This document shows, piece by piece, positions 12,106-25,204 of a stretch of DNA of 64,000 nucleotides. Every line of letters begins with the position of its first letter. The stretch's first letter is position 1. Position numbers and translations under genes: made by a program. The notes beneath the pieces were generated by a model that had not been told where the DNA came from, made no database searches, and worked only from the letters and a program-made list of their open reading frames with translations. Source of the DNA: Sipunculus nudus (lineage: Eukaryota > Annelida > Sipuncula > Golfingiida > Sipunculidae); contig CM049316.1 of NCBI GenBank assembly GCA_026874595.1, positions 20,297,839 to 20,361,838 on the forward strand, in the 5' to 3' direction.

Positions 12106-13781
12106 TCAAGTTTCATATACTGAGTTATATTGCTCATGTACTTTACCCAGAACGGACTGTAGTCGGGACCAAAATGCAGGGACATGGTTTATTGTATCCT
12201 CCCCAGATCACAAGCGATAGGTGTGAGGCTCAAGATGGCCACAAGAGTGCGTGGCATGTCAGTAATCGGAACTTCTTCAAGCACAGCAACAATTCATTTA
12301 TCTACCCCTTGCTACAGAATGTGGATCCGGGCCATATGCATTTCAAATTTACACCAACCACTTTGAATAATATGTTTTTATAGCACAATGATGGTTTTAA
12401 CGACTTGTGGAAATGCTTCGAAGGATATTTACTTCAATCGGCCACCCAATTTCAAAATCTCTGCAATGACACACAAACGAAACTCCATATCCCCTTCTAT
12501 AAGATTTGGTATATGATGATTCTCAACCCAAGGTAATTTTCTCTCGCTTAAAGCTACAAAAGCATCGTATTGAAACGCTCCGTCTGTTGCACAAATTCGG
12601 CGTACAGCTCCCGGTTTGATTTTCAGACGAATGCAGAAATCCTTTATGTCTAATCTGTGCCAATACGCAATTATGGAAACCGTCAAAGAAAGGACAAAAC
12701 AATACCAGAATACCTGCTATAGTATACAACCATTGTAAGCTAGTGCTTTGTTTTACTCTGTTTACAAAACTCTTTTAAACCCCTGAACTAGACCAGTTTG
12801 TTTTCCGAAAGGTCTATGTATATATATAGTTGAGTGTTTTTATTCTGCAAGGATAGATATACATTGGGGTTGATTATGCCAATTTTGGCGATTTCATTGG
12901 CCATGGAATGGAAAAGTGATATGTTGTTGTAAACATGCCTTCTGAACATTTTTAGTGATGTTCCAAATTTCAGCGTACTGAAATTGGCATGTCTGCTGCT
13001 CCTGACAATCTTTTTTGTCTGTATGACCTGAAAGTATTTCTGGTGCTTGTTGACTTTTGTCTCAAACTTTAAGATGTCGAAGACCCAACAGGAATAATTA
13101 CAATGACAGATGGTTGACGCTCACATAAAGTTTGGAGTAAAACCAATGAGCAAACTCGAAAAGGATGACATTCTCTTTCTGCTGATATCATGTTTCCTGA
13201 GTGAAGGTGTCTTAATAAAGTTTATAATTCTAAAGTGATATAATTATCTGAAAACACACTTGACCAATAAACATGTGTCAGCAGGAGTGTGCTTAATCTG
13301 TTCTTTGTCAAGGACAGCATCATAGAAGTTAAAATTCTATACTTATCTTTTCCCATTTCAGAATTCAAAGACAGATCTAGAGTTTCTAAATTTATAAGGA
13401 GCTTCAAGACGTTTGACATCAGTGCTTTGGTGTCCAAGCCAAGAGAAGTTCTAAGATGTGTAAAGTGGTGAGACCCATATATGACTCTTCTTTTTGTGTA
13501 GAAATGCCGGAACTTCGCAAGTTGCATATCTCTAAGTAACAGCAGTTGACAAATGAACTATTCCTTTTTTCGGGGTGTTTGTTTTCCAGACAGTGTAAAC
13601 TTTGAAACGTTATCTTGTAAAAAAATGGAATATCCGTGAGCCCTTTGTTCCCACAGTTTACGATGGTGGAACCATGGTCCCGTGTACAGACGAAACTAGA
13701 ACAATTGAAGCTTTGCCCAGGGATACAGAAAAACGCGGCCAACAGAGAAATCCAAATTACATGTGATAAAATGCTACGCAT
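12106..13781 (-). pseudogene. Toll-like receptor pseudogene 1 (LRR region deleted)
   Basis: The minus strand starts at 13781 with a hydrophobic signal peptide (MRSILSHVIWISLLAAFFCI). An LRR N-cap follows: a Cys cluster and CGNKGLTDIPFF, matching the start of the other TLR copies here. A frameshift near 13450-13500 leads into LRR text (LINLETLDLSLN) ending at a stop at 13222. About 500 bp of degraded DNA then replaces the remaining LRRs and LRRCT. At 12729 the gene resumes with a membrane segment (SLQWLYTIAGILV) and a TIR domain: box 1 YDAFVALSER, a box 2 fragment RLCV, then DMPRTLVAIL and a box 3 PAFWSRLQSVL just before the stop at 12106. Several frameshifts break the TIR. Family assignment is firm; the gene cannot encode a receptor. 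Confidence 0.85.
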
Positions 13782-16700
13782 ATTTGCTGGTTGCTAAAGA
13801 TGTCCGACAGTAAGGTAATAATAATGATCTGCCCGTTGCCTATATTGCTCTTTGAAAGTAGGATACGATGGAAGTAAAGTAATTCAACCATGTACTCATC
13901 GGGTGAATTATATTTTTGAATCCTGTTAGCTCTTCTTGAAATCATAACATTCTTTGGACTCATAAGCCTCTGATCATATATTGTTTTCCTAATCTACAAA
14001 TCAAATAACAGATAAAGCGATGCGCGTATCGACCTCTTTACTGTAAGTCAGCACCCTCTACAATTAAAAATGGGAATAGTTCAGGTTAGTTTCCGTTTGA
14101 TCAAGGGGGTAGTCATGGATACTCCCTCTCACCCTTCCCATTGGTCATAACAATAAAACTTTGACAGGGTCATGTACTGGGCATTAGGTAACTAGATGCA
14201 CCCTTGGAAAATTCATGTTTGAACAAGACAAATAAATTTGTCGTGAGCTGGAACGGGCTGATTGTAAAATATTTTAAATGACAATATTTTAAAAACAAAA
14301 AAGTAACGATTGTTTAACCTGAATGGATAAGGAGACAAGAAGTGACCTAACTGTAATATATTTCCAGTGGGGCTAGTTGACTTCCTCTCGTTGACATTTC
14401 CTTGTTAAAAATATTTTACAATGATGGAGTCACCAGCTATGCACGAAATTGGAAATAAACGCACTCTGTCTGTCGGCTACTCCCCACCCCTATCCCCTTA
14501 ACAGCATTAAACTCGCTTAACTTTATCGCTTTCTTGATTACTATTTTAATACATTTAATACATTGGTCTTTATTCTGGTCTGTATTTCATTCAGACTTAT
14601 GCAATACCTGGAGAAAAGTGATACAGGATGTTGCCTGCACTAGCATGCTGCACTTACAATTTTAATTTAGTTTTAAATGAATTATAGTCATTTGCGAATT
14701 TAGTAAGTACCATAATTTCACTCCCAACTTCTCTAAAAAGGCACAAACGACACATCCTATTGTCTATATGCACATGGCCTATGAGTTGATTATGTGTTCT
14801 TTGCTTTTCCGTTTAATATATCTTGTATTTTCTCCTGGTTTTTGCAATATTCATTCTTAATTGTTTAATTGGTCCCTGTGACAGAATGCACATTAAGTAG
14901 TATGGGAATCATCAGCAAAATAAATTTGGTCCCCAGACAGTCAACTTGCGGTTAGTGCGGCGTGCCTTGTCTCCTGAGAGGTTCACAATGAAATGTTTAA
15001 GATTGGTCCATACGAGAGGACCAGCGATATCAATTTTCATCGTCCATCCTCCATAGCTTTACACGGAGAAAACTTTATCGAGGGGAAACCATTATATACC
15101 CCTCTGCCGATTTAGTTGCCTTTAATCTAAAACTTACTGGTCATTTACTGTGCCTTTTTCTCTCTCAAACTGCCGTCATATTGAAGCATATATGGTTTAT
15201 GTGGCCGCACGATCTAGGATCACATCATGCAGTGACTCGAAATAGATATCGTTATCCACAAAATATTTCGGTACCGTTGCGAATAAACAACATACATAGT
15301 TGCGCGTATACATCCAGAACATAAAAATCGAATGACTCAAGCATCCACTACTGTTATTATAGTTGGCAAGGATACAGATATAATTTTGATTGGTGCTTCC
15401 TTTTCAGTTCATTTACATGCACATTGATGAAAGGTCTCAAACTAGAACCAACATGTGGGCTAAAGAACGCATTGGCCTTCAAAAAACATTTCAATGACAA
15501 ATCGTGCACTAACAGATGTAGGAGGGTTACTTTCAAATATTTTAGCTACACGTTCCCTTTTTGCAGAGAAAGGGATGTTTTTATCAATTCAGCCTTGGAC
15601 GGAAAAATGCAGAAAAGGGGATATTTTCATACGACCTTCTCAAAGTCTGAATAGAAGGATAACCAAATTGACCCCTGCTTGTACATTTCTTAAATACAAA
15701 CCGTAATTTGGCTTATAAACTCATGTTAACAAACCCATGTTAACAAACACAATTACAGATTTGGTTTTTTTTTGGTGTATTGTCGTGACGACTTGCCATA
15801 TTCAGAGGATAAGCATATGATGCCCAGGAAAAGAACCTTGAATGTTTGATCTAATTACTGAAGCTCCTTCTTTTTTTCAACTACCTTTACAAGGGGGTTT
15901 ATAATATAGACATGTCTATCTGCAATTTAGGTGAATGGGGTTATAATAAAATAACACGAATGGGTACCCACAATGTTTGTAAGTGCCCCCTCGTAGGAAA
16001 AAGATGGGATTTACCATGGATGTCCTCTTGTGTAAACCGTATATCATGATTGCATGCAATAGTTAAACGCTGGTTTACAAAATATAATAGGGTAGTCTGG
16101 TGCCTGAGAACACTCATTGTCTATTTCCCTAATGACGGTTGTAAAGTACATAATCATTTTGTATTAAATAACACATTGACAATACTTCAATGGGTGAAGT
16201 GAATACGCTCAGTCGCCAGCAGCTATGATGTTTTAGGGAAGAGTGGATTTTTGTCACTCATGAGATGACTAATGTGATTGCGTACACGCAGTATCCCCAG
16301 CGCCATCTGCACTTCTGTTCGACAAACTTTGAATAATCACGGGTGACTGGCAAGAAAAAACAACAACTCGGAATAAAGGTAACCTATGTCCCAGGGAATT
16401 TTCACCAGAGAACTGTGAATAAGATATATTATTGTATGCTCATGTAGGGAGCATAGCCAGATGATTGTTTTTATCATTTATTGTAAATTAAGATGGAGTA
16501 TCATGCTTAGATGTTAGCTTGAGAGCTAAGTTAGAGAGCACAGGTGGCTCATTTGATGATAATCTCAGTACAGTTAAATTTCGTGGGAACCCGAATTTTT
16601 TTATTGTAGACTGCAAAGGAAGACCGAAAACCTGCTACCTTTTCTTTTTCTAAAGGTTTGATCTCTTGAGGCGTGTCCATTTAATATTCTTGTAATTACG

Positions 16701-17634
16701 GACAGTCGGCATATAGGGTGTGATGAATGGCCAGAAGACGTTCGGGACTTTTGACGCCAGCACGCACATACAGGTTAAGTTATACATGTTGTTTTTACTC
16801 TTCTGAAAATTTGGGACTGACAGTGGCAGAAATACTGTGGTTTTACTGAGATCTAGAATTTTTGGTCACAGGGGATTTCCCGGTGTTTGACGTCACTGCC
16901 GAATTGACAGTGCTCATAGATGTGCCGATAGTTTTTCAACAAAACTCATGCTTTAAACTAGCTCTAAGAATGTACCTGATCACAGGGATTTATACCTAGT
17001 AAAAGACCGATGGTATGGTAATTTTAATAGTAGTTTAATTATAGTGGTATCATAGAAAATTACATGTAATTAATAGTCAACGTGCCAACCCCAAGAAATG
17101 TGTTTATTAAGAATTTAGATGGTATTTTTGGTTCATGACTGGCAATTGCATCAGAAAGTATGACCGTGGTCCAAGGTTTCAGAATCATCTGGTTGCCAAG
17201 GAGAAACTTGCCCACCAAAGTTCAGGTCAAGAGTTCAAATGTGGTGATATTGTATTTCACCTATATTTACAAATAATCTGCAGCTGTAATCATAAAAATG
17301 AGGCTGTTCTGGAATATGTTGATTTTTTTTTTCATAGTATATGATATATAAGATAATAAATGTGAATTACTCCTTTAATATTCGGTTTATGTTAAAGACA
17401 AGGACGCATTTCAGTTTCATTTAGTATTAGGGTCCAGTCATATATACAATGGCTTTAATCAAAGTAGACAATTGTGGCCGCTAAGGTCGTAGACCATGTA
17501 TTTTGTATCAAACTCACTGGAAACATGGATGAAAGCTCCACATAAATCCACAAACAACGTGAAATTGCGACTATATTCACATTGTCAATAGGTCCATTTC
17601 CCTCAGTGAATATATGTAATATATATGAGAGTAT
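13782..17634. other. Intergenic stretch between TLR pseudogenes 1 and 2
   Basis: This is the space upstream of TLR pseudogene 1 and downstream of TLR pseudogene 2. Nothing in it resembles a known protein. Overlapping frames at 15424-15706 are open in two registers but match no family I know. The 5' non-coding exon expected for TLR pseudogene 1 could not be located. Confidence 0.4.
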
Positions 17635-19956
17635 TCAATCTGTCTGAGCTTGGTTTATATTTCCTTGGCGTTGAGAAAGAGAATACCGAAGACGTGACCA
17701 AAATACAGGAACATTGTCGATCATATCTTTTCCAGGCCACACGAGAAACGTGTGCCGTCTCAGAATGGCCAGCAGGGTGCGCGGCATGTCAGTGCTCGGA
17801 ATTTCCTCCAGCAGTATTACGATATGTTTGTCAACGCCCCTTTCCATCATATGAATTCGAGCCATGTGCATTTCAAACTTACACCAACCGCTGAGAATAA
17901 AATTTCGGGATAAAACAATTATAGTTTTTGACTTGTTGATATACTCCGAAGGATATTTTCCTCGATCGGCAATCCGATTTCGAAGTCTCTATGATGAACG
18001 CACAAACGAAAGGGAGTCTCCCCTTCTTCAATGTTTGGAATGAGATATTCTTTTACCCAAGGTAAGTCCTTCTCATTAAACGCTACGAATGCATCAAATT
18101 GAAAAGCACCGTTTTCTTCAAACAATTCAGCATAGAGTTCCCGACGAATTTTGAGACGGATACAGAAATACTTCATGTCCCATCGGTGCCGATAGGCAAT
18201 AACAGAAGGCGTCAAACAAACAATAACAGTTGCAAGAAATCCTGCGATAACATACAGCCATTGTACATTGATGCAACTTTTCTAAAGATTAGGCAAAATA
18301 TCTGTAAATAATTTGGAAAAATGTACCTGCTTTTCTCGAAGACTACAGGTCATTTTCTTAAATTTGGTAAAATTGTCCCGATATCTGTACAGCCATTTCA
18401 GAAAAAATAAAGAGTTGCATGAGCATTCCAAAGGATTGACGCTCAAGTCTGTCCTAACCGTTTTCCCTGCTTTATCCGACATTTTAAATGCATTTATCAA
18501 TGGTGACAGAACAATTCTCTTTAAATAAGAAAATCGATTATTTGAAAGATCCAAAAACGTAAGATTTATCCAAGCACTAATGCTGACTGGAGCTGGGATA
18601 TCACGCAAATAGTTGTTTTTCAGAATAAGACTGTCTAATCGTAATTTATATCTGAAAATATCTGCTGAAATGTAAAATATATTGTTAGATGTGAGATCTA
18701 AGTGCTTCAAATTCATCATATATGGTAATGGGCCAACATTTTATGCTATCAGTGCACCAAGATTGTTTTCGGCTAAATTAAAAAACACAACTGAGGCCAC
18801 CAAATTTTTGCCAAATCCACGTTTACTTATATTGGTTAATCGGTTTTGGGAGATGTCAACGGTAAGGCCAGTGACCGGATGTTGTAGCTCTATAGTACCA
18901 AAAAAACTCGCGTAGTCTATTATCAGCAAAATCTACCAACCAACTTTGCATCTGTCTTTCATTTAAGACATATATATGGTCACTGGCCGGTAGTGAAGCA
19001 AAATTTGTGATTTGCCTAGCTTTAAAAACTTTAATATGTGGGGGCACAGGGATCATACAATGTATATTGCCAAATATATAATCATCCTGACTGATTTTGT
19101 CGGTTAGTTTAGTATAGTTCCACGTGTTATTTTGTTGTGATTTGCATCTTTGTTTCAAAGCTATTTGTCGCTCTTTTTGCCTTGTCATTCCACCCAGGGC
19201 TTGAAAGCATATATCTAGATATATAATCCGAAATAGTCCCAGCAGGAAACCATAGGAATACAAATGATTAACCCTCAAACGAAGGTCTTCCAAATTTTGG
19301 GTAAAATTAGAAAGTAGGCCATGAATATATCCAATTTTGTTTCTCCTGAGGTCAAGTTTCGTCAGGGAAGGCATCTTGATAGACTCAAGAAATGCATATG
19401 TGATATCATTATCTGAAAACACATGAGACGATGCAACATGTATCAGTAACTGAGTTTTTAACTTTCCCTTTGGCAGAGATAGTATCATAGAAATCATAGA
19501 GCGATATTTTTTATCGTCAAGCTGGTAATTGCCAGACAAATCCAAAGTTTCCAAATGTTTCAATGGTCTGAACACGCTCGAGATCTGTTTCTTGGTGTCT
19601 CTCACAAGGTAATTGTAGCTGAGATTCAGCAATTGTAAACGAACAAGTTCCTCAAATGCACCTTCCTGAAGAGACTGGATTCCGGATTCATCCAAATGTA
19701 ACGCGTTCAAATTCGAGCAATTTTCGAATGCAGAGCTCTTAATCTGATTTATTTGTTTTTGAGAGAGTATAAACTCCTTAACATTTTCTTTGCAGAGGGG
19801 TGATATGTCCGTCAGGCCCTTGTTGCTACAGTTGACGATGAGGGAACCACCATCGTGAGTTCATTCACATTTTGAACATTGAAAGCACTGAACTGCGGTA
19901 TATTCAAAAACACCAAATATAAAAATTACAGTTATATTTCGGATAATGTTTGGCAT
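17635..19956 (-). pseudogene. Toll-like receptor pseudogene 2 (nearly full length, five lesions)
   Basis: Read from the ATG at 19956, the product would be a single-pass TLR of about 770 residues. It has a signal peptide, an LRR N-cap (GLTDISPLC), about ten LRRs (LETLDLSGN, LTKLDLRRN, LKHLDLTSN, LTFLDLSNN), an LRRCT (NPLECSCNSLFFLKWL), a membrane segment (WLYVIAGFLATVIVCL) and a TIR domain (box 1 FDAFVAFNEKD, box 2 LCVHHRDFEIG, box 3 VPVFWSRL). Lesions: TGA at 19861-19863 where the paralogue has Cys; a frameshift near 18900 in a run of seven A; TAA at 18741-18743; TAG at 18282-18284 where paralogues have Glu; and a one-base loss near 17935 inside the TIR. Upstream, TTCTTTTCACAG (AG at 20168-20169) is a good splice acceptor for a 5' UTR intron. 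The stops argue against sequencing error alone. Confidence 0.9.
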
Positions 19957-20167
19957 GTTTACTCTACGTTTGGTAATATATAAATCTATGCGGAAATAGT
20001 ACGTTTTGCCTGTCTCCCGGTGTTGTTATTTGTTGACAACATACTATTGGGTAAATTAACTTGCATGTGCACCATATAAATTCCCGAGCAGGTATGCTGT
20101 ATGAGATGTAATATATCCGAACTGCCAAGCTTGAATCTTTCTCTCTGTGGCATTAACCTGGTTTCCC

Positions 20168-20180
20168 CTGTGAAAAGAAA
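20168..20180 (-). promoter_or_regulatory. Candidate 3' splice site in the 5' UTR of TLR pseudogene 2
   Basis: On the minus strand the text TTTGTTTCTTTTCACAG|GGG is a pyrimidine-rich acceptor ending about 210 bp before the ATG. Plus-strand TLR copy 4 has a comparable acceptor 139 bp before its ATG. The upstream exon was not identified with confidence; a transposon begins about 400 bp further upstream. Confidence 0.4.
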
Positions 20181-20569
20181 CAAAATATAGTTGTTGATCT
20201 GTATAAACAATAATAACACAAACATATGAAACCAATTTAATTGTAAACTGGCCAAGGGTATTCGCGAAATATATGAGCAGTTCTAGGTAAGAATGAACAA
20301 ATTGATTAAATTGAGATAATTTATCGACAGACTGTATATTAGAAATGCAAAAACGAAGCGTTACAATGTTCAAGCGACCTCATAGCGCCACTAGCTGTTA
20401 CAAGTTTATTAACAACTATTACACTAAAAGTTGTGGAAACTAATCATTAGCTCCTGACATATCTTGGTTTTGTATGATTTTTTACTAAATTGTGGCTACA
20501 TTTTATTTGCTTAAAAATTGTCATGCAATAACATCCTGCAACTATAATCTCTTCCAGATTAGTCGGGAC

Positions 20570-20880
20570 AAAATACGCTTTAATAAAAAAAATTGCTACA
20601 GTAGGTTTTCAACGATGTTTGGTATAATTGAACACCTGGAAAAAACATAATAAAAATCTAAGATAATCGGATTTCTGGTGGGCTGTTTTTTTTAATGGGG
20701 TCCAAGATGGTTGCCAAGACCTTAAATTTGCCATAAAACATTCTTTTTACGTGCTAGACCTATAATTTTGCGTTATTGCTAGACCATAGATGGTGTTTGG
20801 AGTCAAGAAAAACAATGGAACTAATAGAAATACTGTTTTGTTTCTTGGCAACCAGTAAATCCAAAATGGCTTCCAAGACT
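20570..20880 (+). repeat. Left terminal inverted repeat
   Basis: Its order of landmarks is GGTTTTCAA, TTTGGTA-ATTGAA-AC, ATAATCGGATTTCTGGTGGGCT, GCCAAGACCTTAAA, GCCATAAAACATT, GCTAGACCTATAATTTT, AACAATGGAA, CTTGGCAACC and AAATCCAAAATGGC. The reverse complement of 26190-26505 has the same landmarks in the same order with scattered substitutions and indels. Confidence 0.8.
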
Positions 20881-21387
20881 GATGCTGTGTAGACTGAAAA
20901 TGGTCACAAACCACTCAGTTTTACATGACTGCTGCAGTTTTGGTGTCTCTACATGGTTTTAAGGGAGTGTACAGATTGGTCTAGATCGGTAAAACTGCAA
21001 GTCAGGACTAAGTAAGGTGGTAATATGTAAACTGCAAGATTGCTGGCAATATATTGAGAGACTAAAGATTTTCAATAGATCACTTATTTGACCACTTAGA
21101 TGTCTTAAGTTCAAATGAAATCCACCTTGACAGCCTTGGATAAATATGCCTAAATACTTATACTATTAGTTGTACCAACTTTTTTGTTTCTTTTTTATAT
21201 ATTCTAATTTTTTATTTTTTTTTATTTCTTAATTTAACACATCAATGGTTTGTTGGTGACATTAAGTTATGGTAATGTTATTAAATATTCTTGTTTTCAT
21301 GAGCACGAACCAAAGAATAACCCAGAAATCTTAGCCTATCATTTAGACATTCAGGACAGAGATAGTCCCTTGGATTCTATCGAAATA

Positions 21388-24300
21388 TCATAATTTGGCG
21401 TTGTTAGACACTGGTGGGGTTCGAATAAGGACCTTCCTCTTTGAGCCCATCACCTGATTCACTTTATTGCGGCAGTCATGTTCTTCCTCTACAGACTTAT
21501 TATGTGGTCCGCAAACGCTTAGGCATGGTAGTCTGTAACCTCTACAGCTACAGCAAACTGTTGAACAAACAGTTGAACAATTGCAATGAATCATCTTAAG
21601 AAGATTGTCAGGAGCAGCATCCATCTCTGACATTAAAGGAACAAACTTTCTGTCGACCATCTTCAAGCCCAAGGCTGTGACGTTCATGTCGCCTTCGTTC
21701 CCTATCCACGCCATGGTCTGGTAGTAGGTCCTAAGAGAGTGAAATTTAGTGGAGGATGCAGCAGAAGGAAGAAGCTCAGGCATCACGGATAATTTAGCGG
21801 ATGAAACTATTTTATGAAAATGTTGTAGTGCATTAATGGCAAGGAATCTGCACAAATGTGTGCTTCTATTATCTCATTTTGCTGATTCGGCAGAGTGTAT
21901 GCTGTAGCGGAGGATTGGATGGTGGGATTGCCATTCACAAGCTTTTGAAAGGCTGACTTTTAACCAATACCGAAAATCCGGGAGGTCGAATCACAACCAG
22001 TGAAGGCGTGAATGAATAGTAGCTGTGAGCAAAGGTCCACCGTCAATGACATAGTGTTCGGTTTGGGGAGCAGAGTCTGTAATGGCCTCGCTTGTCACCT
22101 TTCCTGCATGGTCGATTATAACATGAGTTAATTGGGGCATATCGGCCTTCCGGAAAACAGTGTTCCCTTCATGAGGGAAGGGACTGAGCTCATTACTCAT
22201 AACTTCTTGCAATGAAATAAAACCTCTGCTTTTGACACAACCAGGAACCGATGGGACAAAAGGGCAGAGTATGTGATCCGGCAGGAGCAACCTTGACTGT
22301 AGACATATCTGTCAGCTTTTGACCTTGTCTGTCCATTTGAATGAGGATGTGAATGCGGGCTGTCCAATCATATTTTCAATGCTTTTCGTCCCTACAGACT
22401 CATATTCATGTACATTCACATCTGGTGTAGCCACTACGCCAATATTTCTCAAGGAAGGATCCGGAGAAACAGGTGAACAGGCAGACAGCTTTGCTCTGAT
22501 CTTCGACAAATCAACGGAACCTCTTGTGATCCTGGTGTCAGTGGATTGTTTGTGCTGCTCACTGGTTGCAAATGAGAGATTGGTGAATTCTTGCATAGCA
22601 CGGTTGTAAGCAGATGTTACAGGCATGGACATTGTCCACAATGACCTCTGATCTTCATTCATCCCGCTCCCATGGGTCTAACCGCAACTGCTCTTGAGTG
22701 ATCTCATCAAGGTCTGTTCTATTACCAGATAAGAGCCAAGACCGGCCCAGAATTAGTGCCTACGACGTATTACATGGAATCCGTTTAAGAATCTGTTGAA
22801 TACATCTGGATTGTTTGTCTCAAGCTCACCCATTCATTTCATGTACATAGAAATAGGCAGATCACATAAAGTTGTGACTCCCAGCAGTAGCAAAATAATC
22901 TGTAGGCAGTCAGCAATTGCATGTAAGTGCATTGGCCATGATCTTGTGCGTTCTGCGGTGAGCAGCTCTCTGGCAACCTTCAACATCTTTTGATAATTTA
23001 TCCACAATTGACTGGTTTTTTACCTTGCTTGAAGTTCAGTCTTCCAATTGTCATTTTTAGTCTATTTGTAGAGATCTGTTAGTACACTCTCCAAATTCGA
23101 CTCACCTCTCAAAAACTAGAAGTACATATCTTCTGATTGATCTACCAGTGATTCAAAATCGGGAGCCTCATCCTTCATTGATGTGACATGCATGTGGTTA
23201 AAACATTTGTCTATCAGCAGGTGCCCACAGAATGATCTTTGACTGATCTTCCTGTCATCATATGCATGACGGCATTTTCGCCATAGGCGGTTTCGCGGAT
23301 TTTGCCAAGTCCTGAGCCCTGCATGAGAGTGCTCATTGCTCCAAGCAAACTCATGAATGTTTGGAATCCACCCAGAAGCAAAACGATTTTTTTGCAGGAG
23401 GCTGTTCTGTGGTGCATTAATTATGTTCTGAGCAGCCTTCCAATATAAAAGATGGTCGAATGTTATGACTGGTGAAACATGATGTTTAATTGCCAAATTG
23501 CTGAGGTTCTCTAACGTGGTTAGAACACAAGTTTTGTCCCCAGTATACGTGTCTATCTTGAACAGACGAGTGCCCAGGGTGTTTATTCTCTTGATGAATA
23601 CTGTGCATCATACCAGGCCAGTTGGAGGTTGCATCTCTGAAACTGAATGAGAGCTCCAATAAGATGTCTATCTTATTCTGTCTAAGCGTGCTTGGCAAAG
23701 AGCATTGTATGATGTGAACTTTGGTATCATCGGAAATGTTTAGATCTAAAGTATTCTGTCTGGTAATAACACAACTTGTATTCTGGCTTGGTGTCACGAA
23801 AGCAATCTTGCATATTCCATGAAATGTTCCTTTTCCACCAGTGGATAGTATATTATGGTCAACATTATCAGCGGTGAAAAGCACTTTAACGGACTCACCT
23901 AAGATGTCAGAAGAAACACATCCGGCAGCATTCTTTTCAAATAACATGACTTTCCCGTAGGATGAACAGAACCCCATTTCGGTGTATCCACAATGATCTT
24001 TGACGATACAGGTGATGTATTTGAACGCTAAGACCAAACAGCAAAGGAGCGAGAACGGTCCGTGGCCGAACTGCTTGAATTATTGCCTGTCCATTGTTTG
24101 CGACTTTACGTTGGTTTTCTTTATCCAAAAACAGACTATTCAACAAAGTGCAAAGTCTTGTAGGAATGTATCTCAGTGTTGAATCATGTTTCAACAATTC
24201 TTTACTTGGGAAGTGATAGGGACGGACTGAACTTTTGTTTTTATGTCACTTTTATCAACCTTGCCGATGTTTCAATTATCGCTCGTTTTTGAGATTCTCC

Positions 24301-25130
24301 ATCATCGTCTCTGTGCGTTTGCCTGAAGTATGACCGAAGGATCTGAGATGTCTTTCTGTCATAGTCACAATATTATAAAGACCTGTTCCTTCTGTGATAT
24401 ATATAGAATCCCCATATCGTTCTTTCGGCCTGTCATTGAGATAAATTTACAATATGGAGAAGAACCCTTAGCGCTATTGTCTGAAAGAGTAAGTTGTTCT
24501 TCATCATTCATCTAAAGGTATCAGAATATTTTGGAAAACGCTTGCTCCTTATCTTGATCCTCGGGTCGGCATGATGTTTTTGCGCTTAACTGAAGGGCCA
24601 CTTTGATACTGGAATGGTATGTTCCGCCCAGACCGGAAAATTTCCACCACACGAGTGCTGATATAAACAGTCTGCAGCATGGAGATCGCCAAAAAAAATA
24701 CTCTATGCGACCTTTCACAATGAAAGACCAGTTGTCAGACCAACCATCGCAGCATTCCAGCATTCTTTGTAAAGGTATCAAACTTTACTCGGCTATAGTA
24801 AAAAATTCCTGGACTAATAGTACTACCACAAAACAGACAATCTGTTTTGCTATTGAAGGAACTTAATGATACTCTGACACTTCTCTTTACTGAACCGGAT
24901 GAAAGCGATGTTAGCGGGTCAAGCGGGTTGTCAAGCGGGTCAGTGTACCGCTTACGACATTCAGTATACATTTTAGTGCCAGCCGCGACAATGATGCTAT
25001 ATCCTCTCAGATCACTTGCCTCGTTAATGCTATCAGCGCCCTTTTGTCTCAACTGAAACATTTCAGCTCCATAATCCAATGTCTCTCTGCAGATGGGACA
25101 AACATCTTGGTTGCCGCTACTTGAACTCAT
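21388..25130 (-). pseudogene. Broken gene of a multi-copy, transposon-associated Cys-rich protein family
   Basis: From 25130 the frame opens with a CPICRETLDYG Cys module, then KGADSINEASDLRG, CRKRYTD and DCLFCG. Further segments in order: VKGRIEYF (24.7 kb), QAIIQAVRPRTVLAPL (24.1), FTADNVDHNILSTGGKGTFHG (23.85), ITFDHLLYWKA (23.45), YGENAVMHMMTG (23.3), TMSMPVTSAYNRAM (22.6), HYVIDGGPLL (22.05) and a C-terminal Cys cluster CNCSTVCSTVCCSCRGY (21.55). I recognise this series as an uncharacterised family amplified in mollusc and cnidarian genomes. Paired Asp motifs (ADNVDHN, TFD) could fit an RNase-H-like nuclease, but that is inference. At least six frameshifts or stops occur. Text expected between VIDGGPLL and the C-terminal part (about 1 kb in intact relatives, from memory) is missing near 21.86-22.02 kb. 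Confidence 0.8.
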
Positions 25131-25204
25131 TCTGGTATCTAAAGGTTAGGCGTTTAAATGGAGTCGAAGCACACTATGATTTGTTTTATTGAGCTACGTG
25201 GGTG

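Noticed and set aside
15424-15706. Overlapping plus-strand frames as a small gene
   Set aside because: Two frames are open at once with no recognisable family or splice context.
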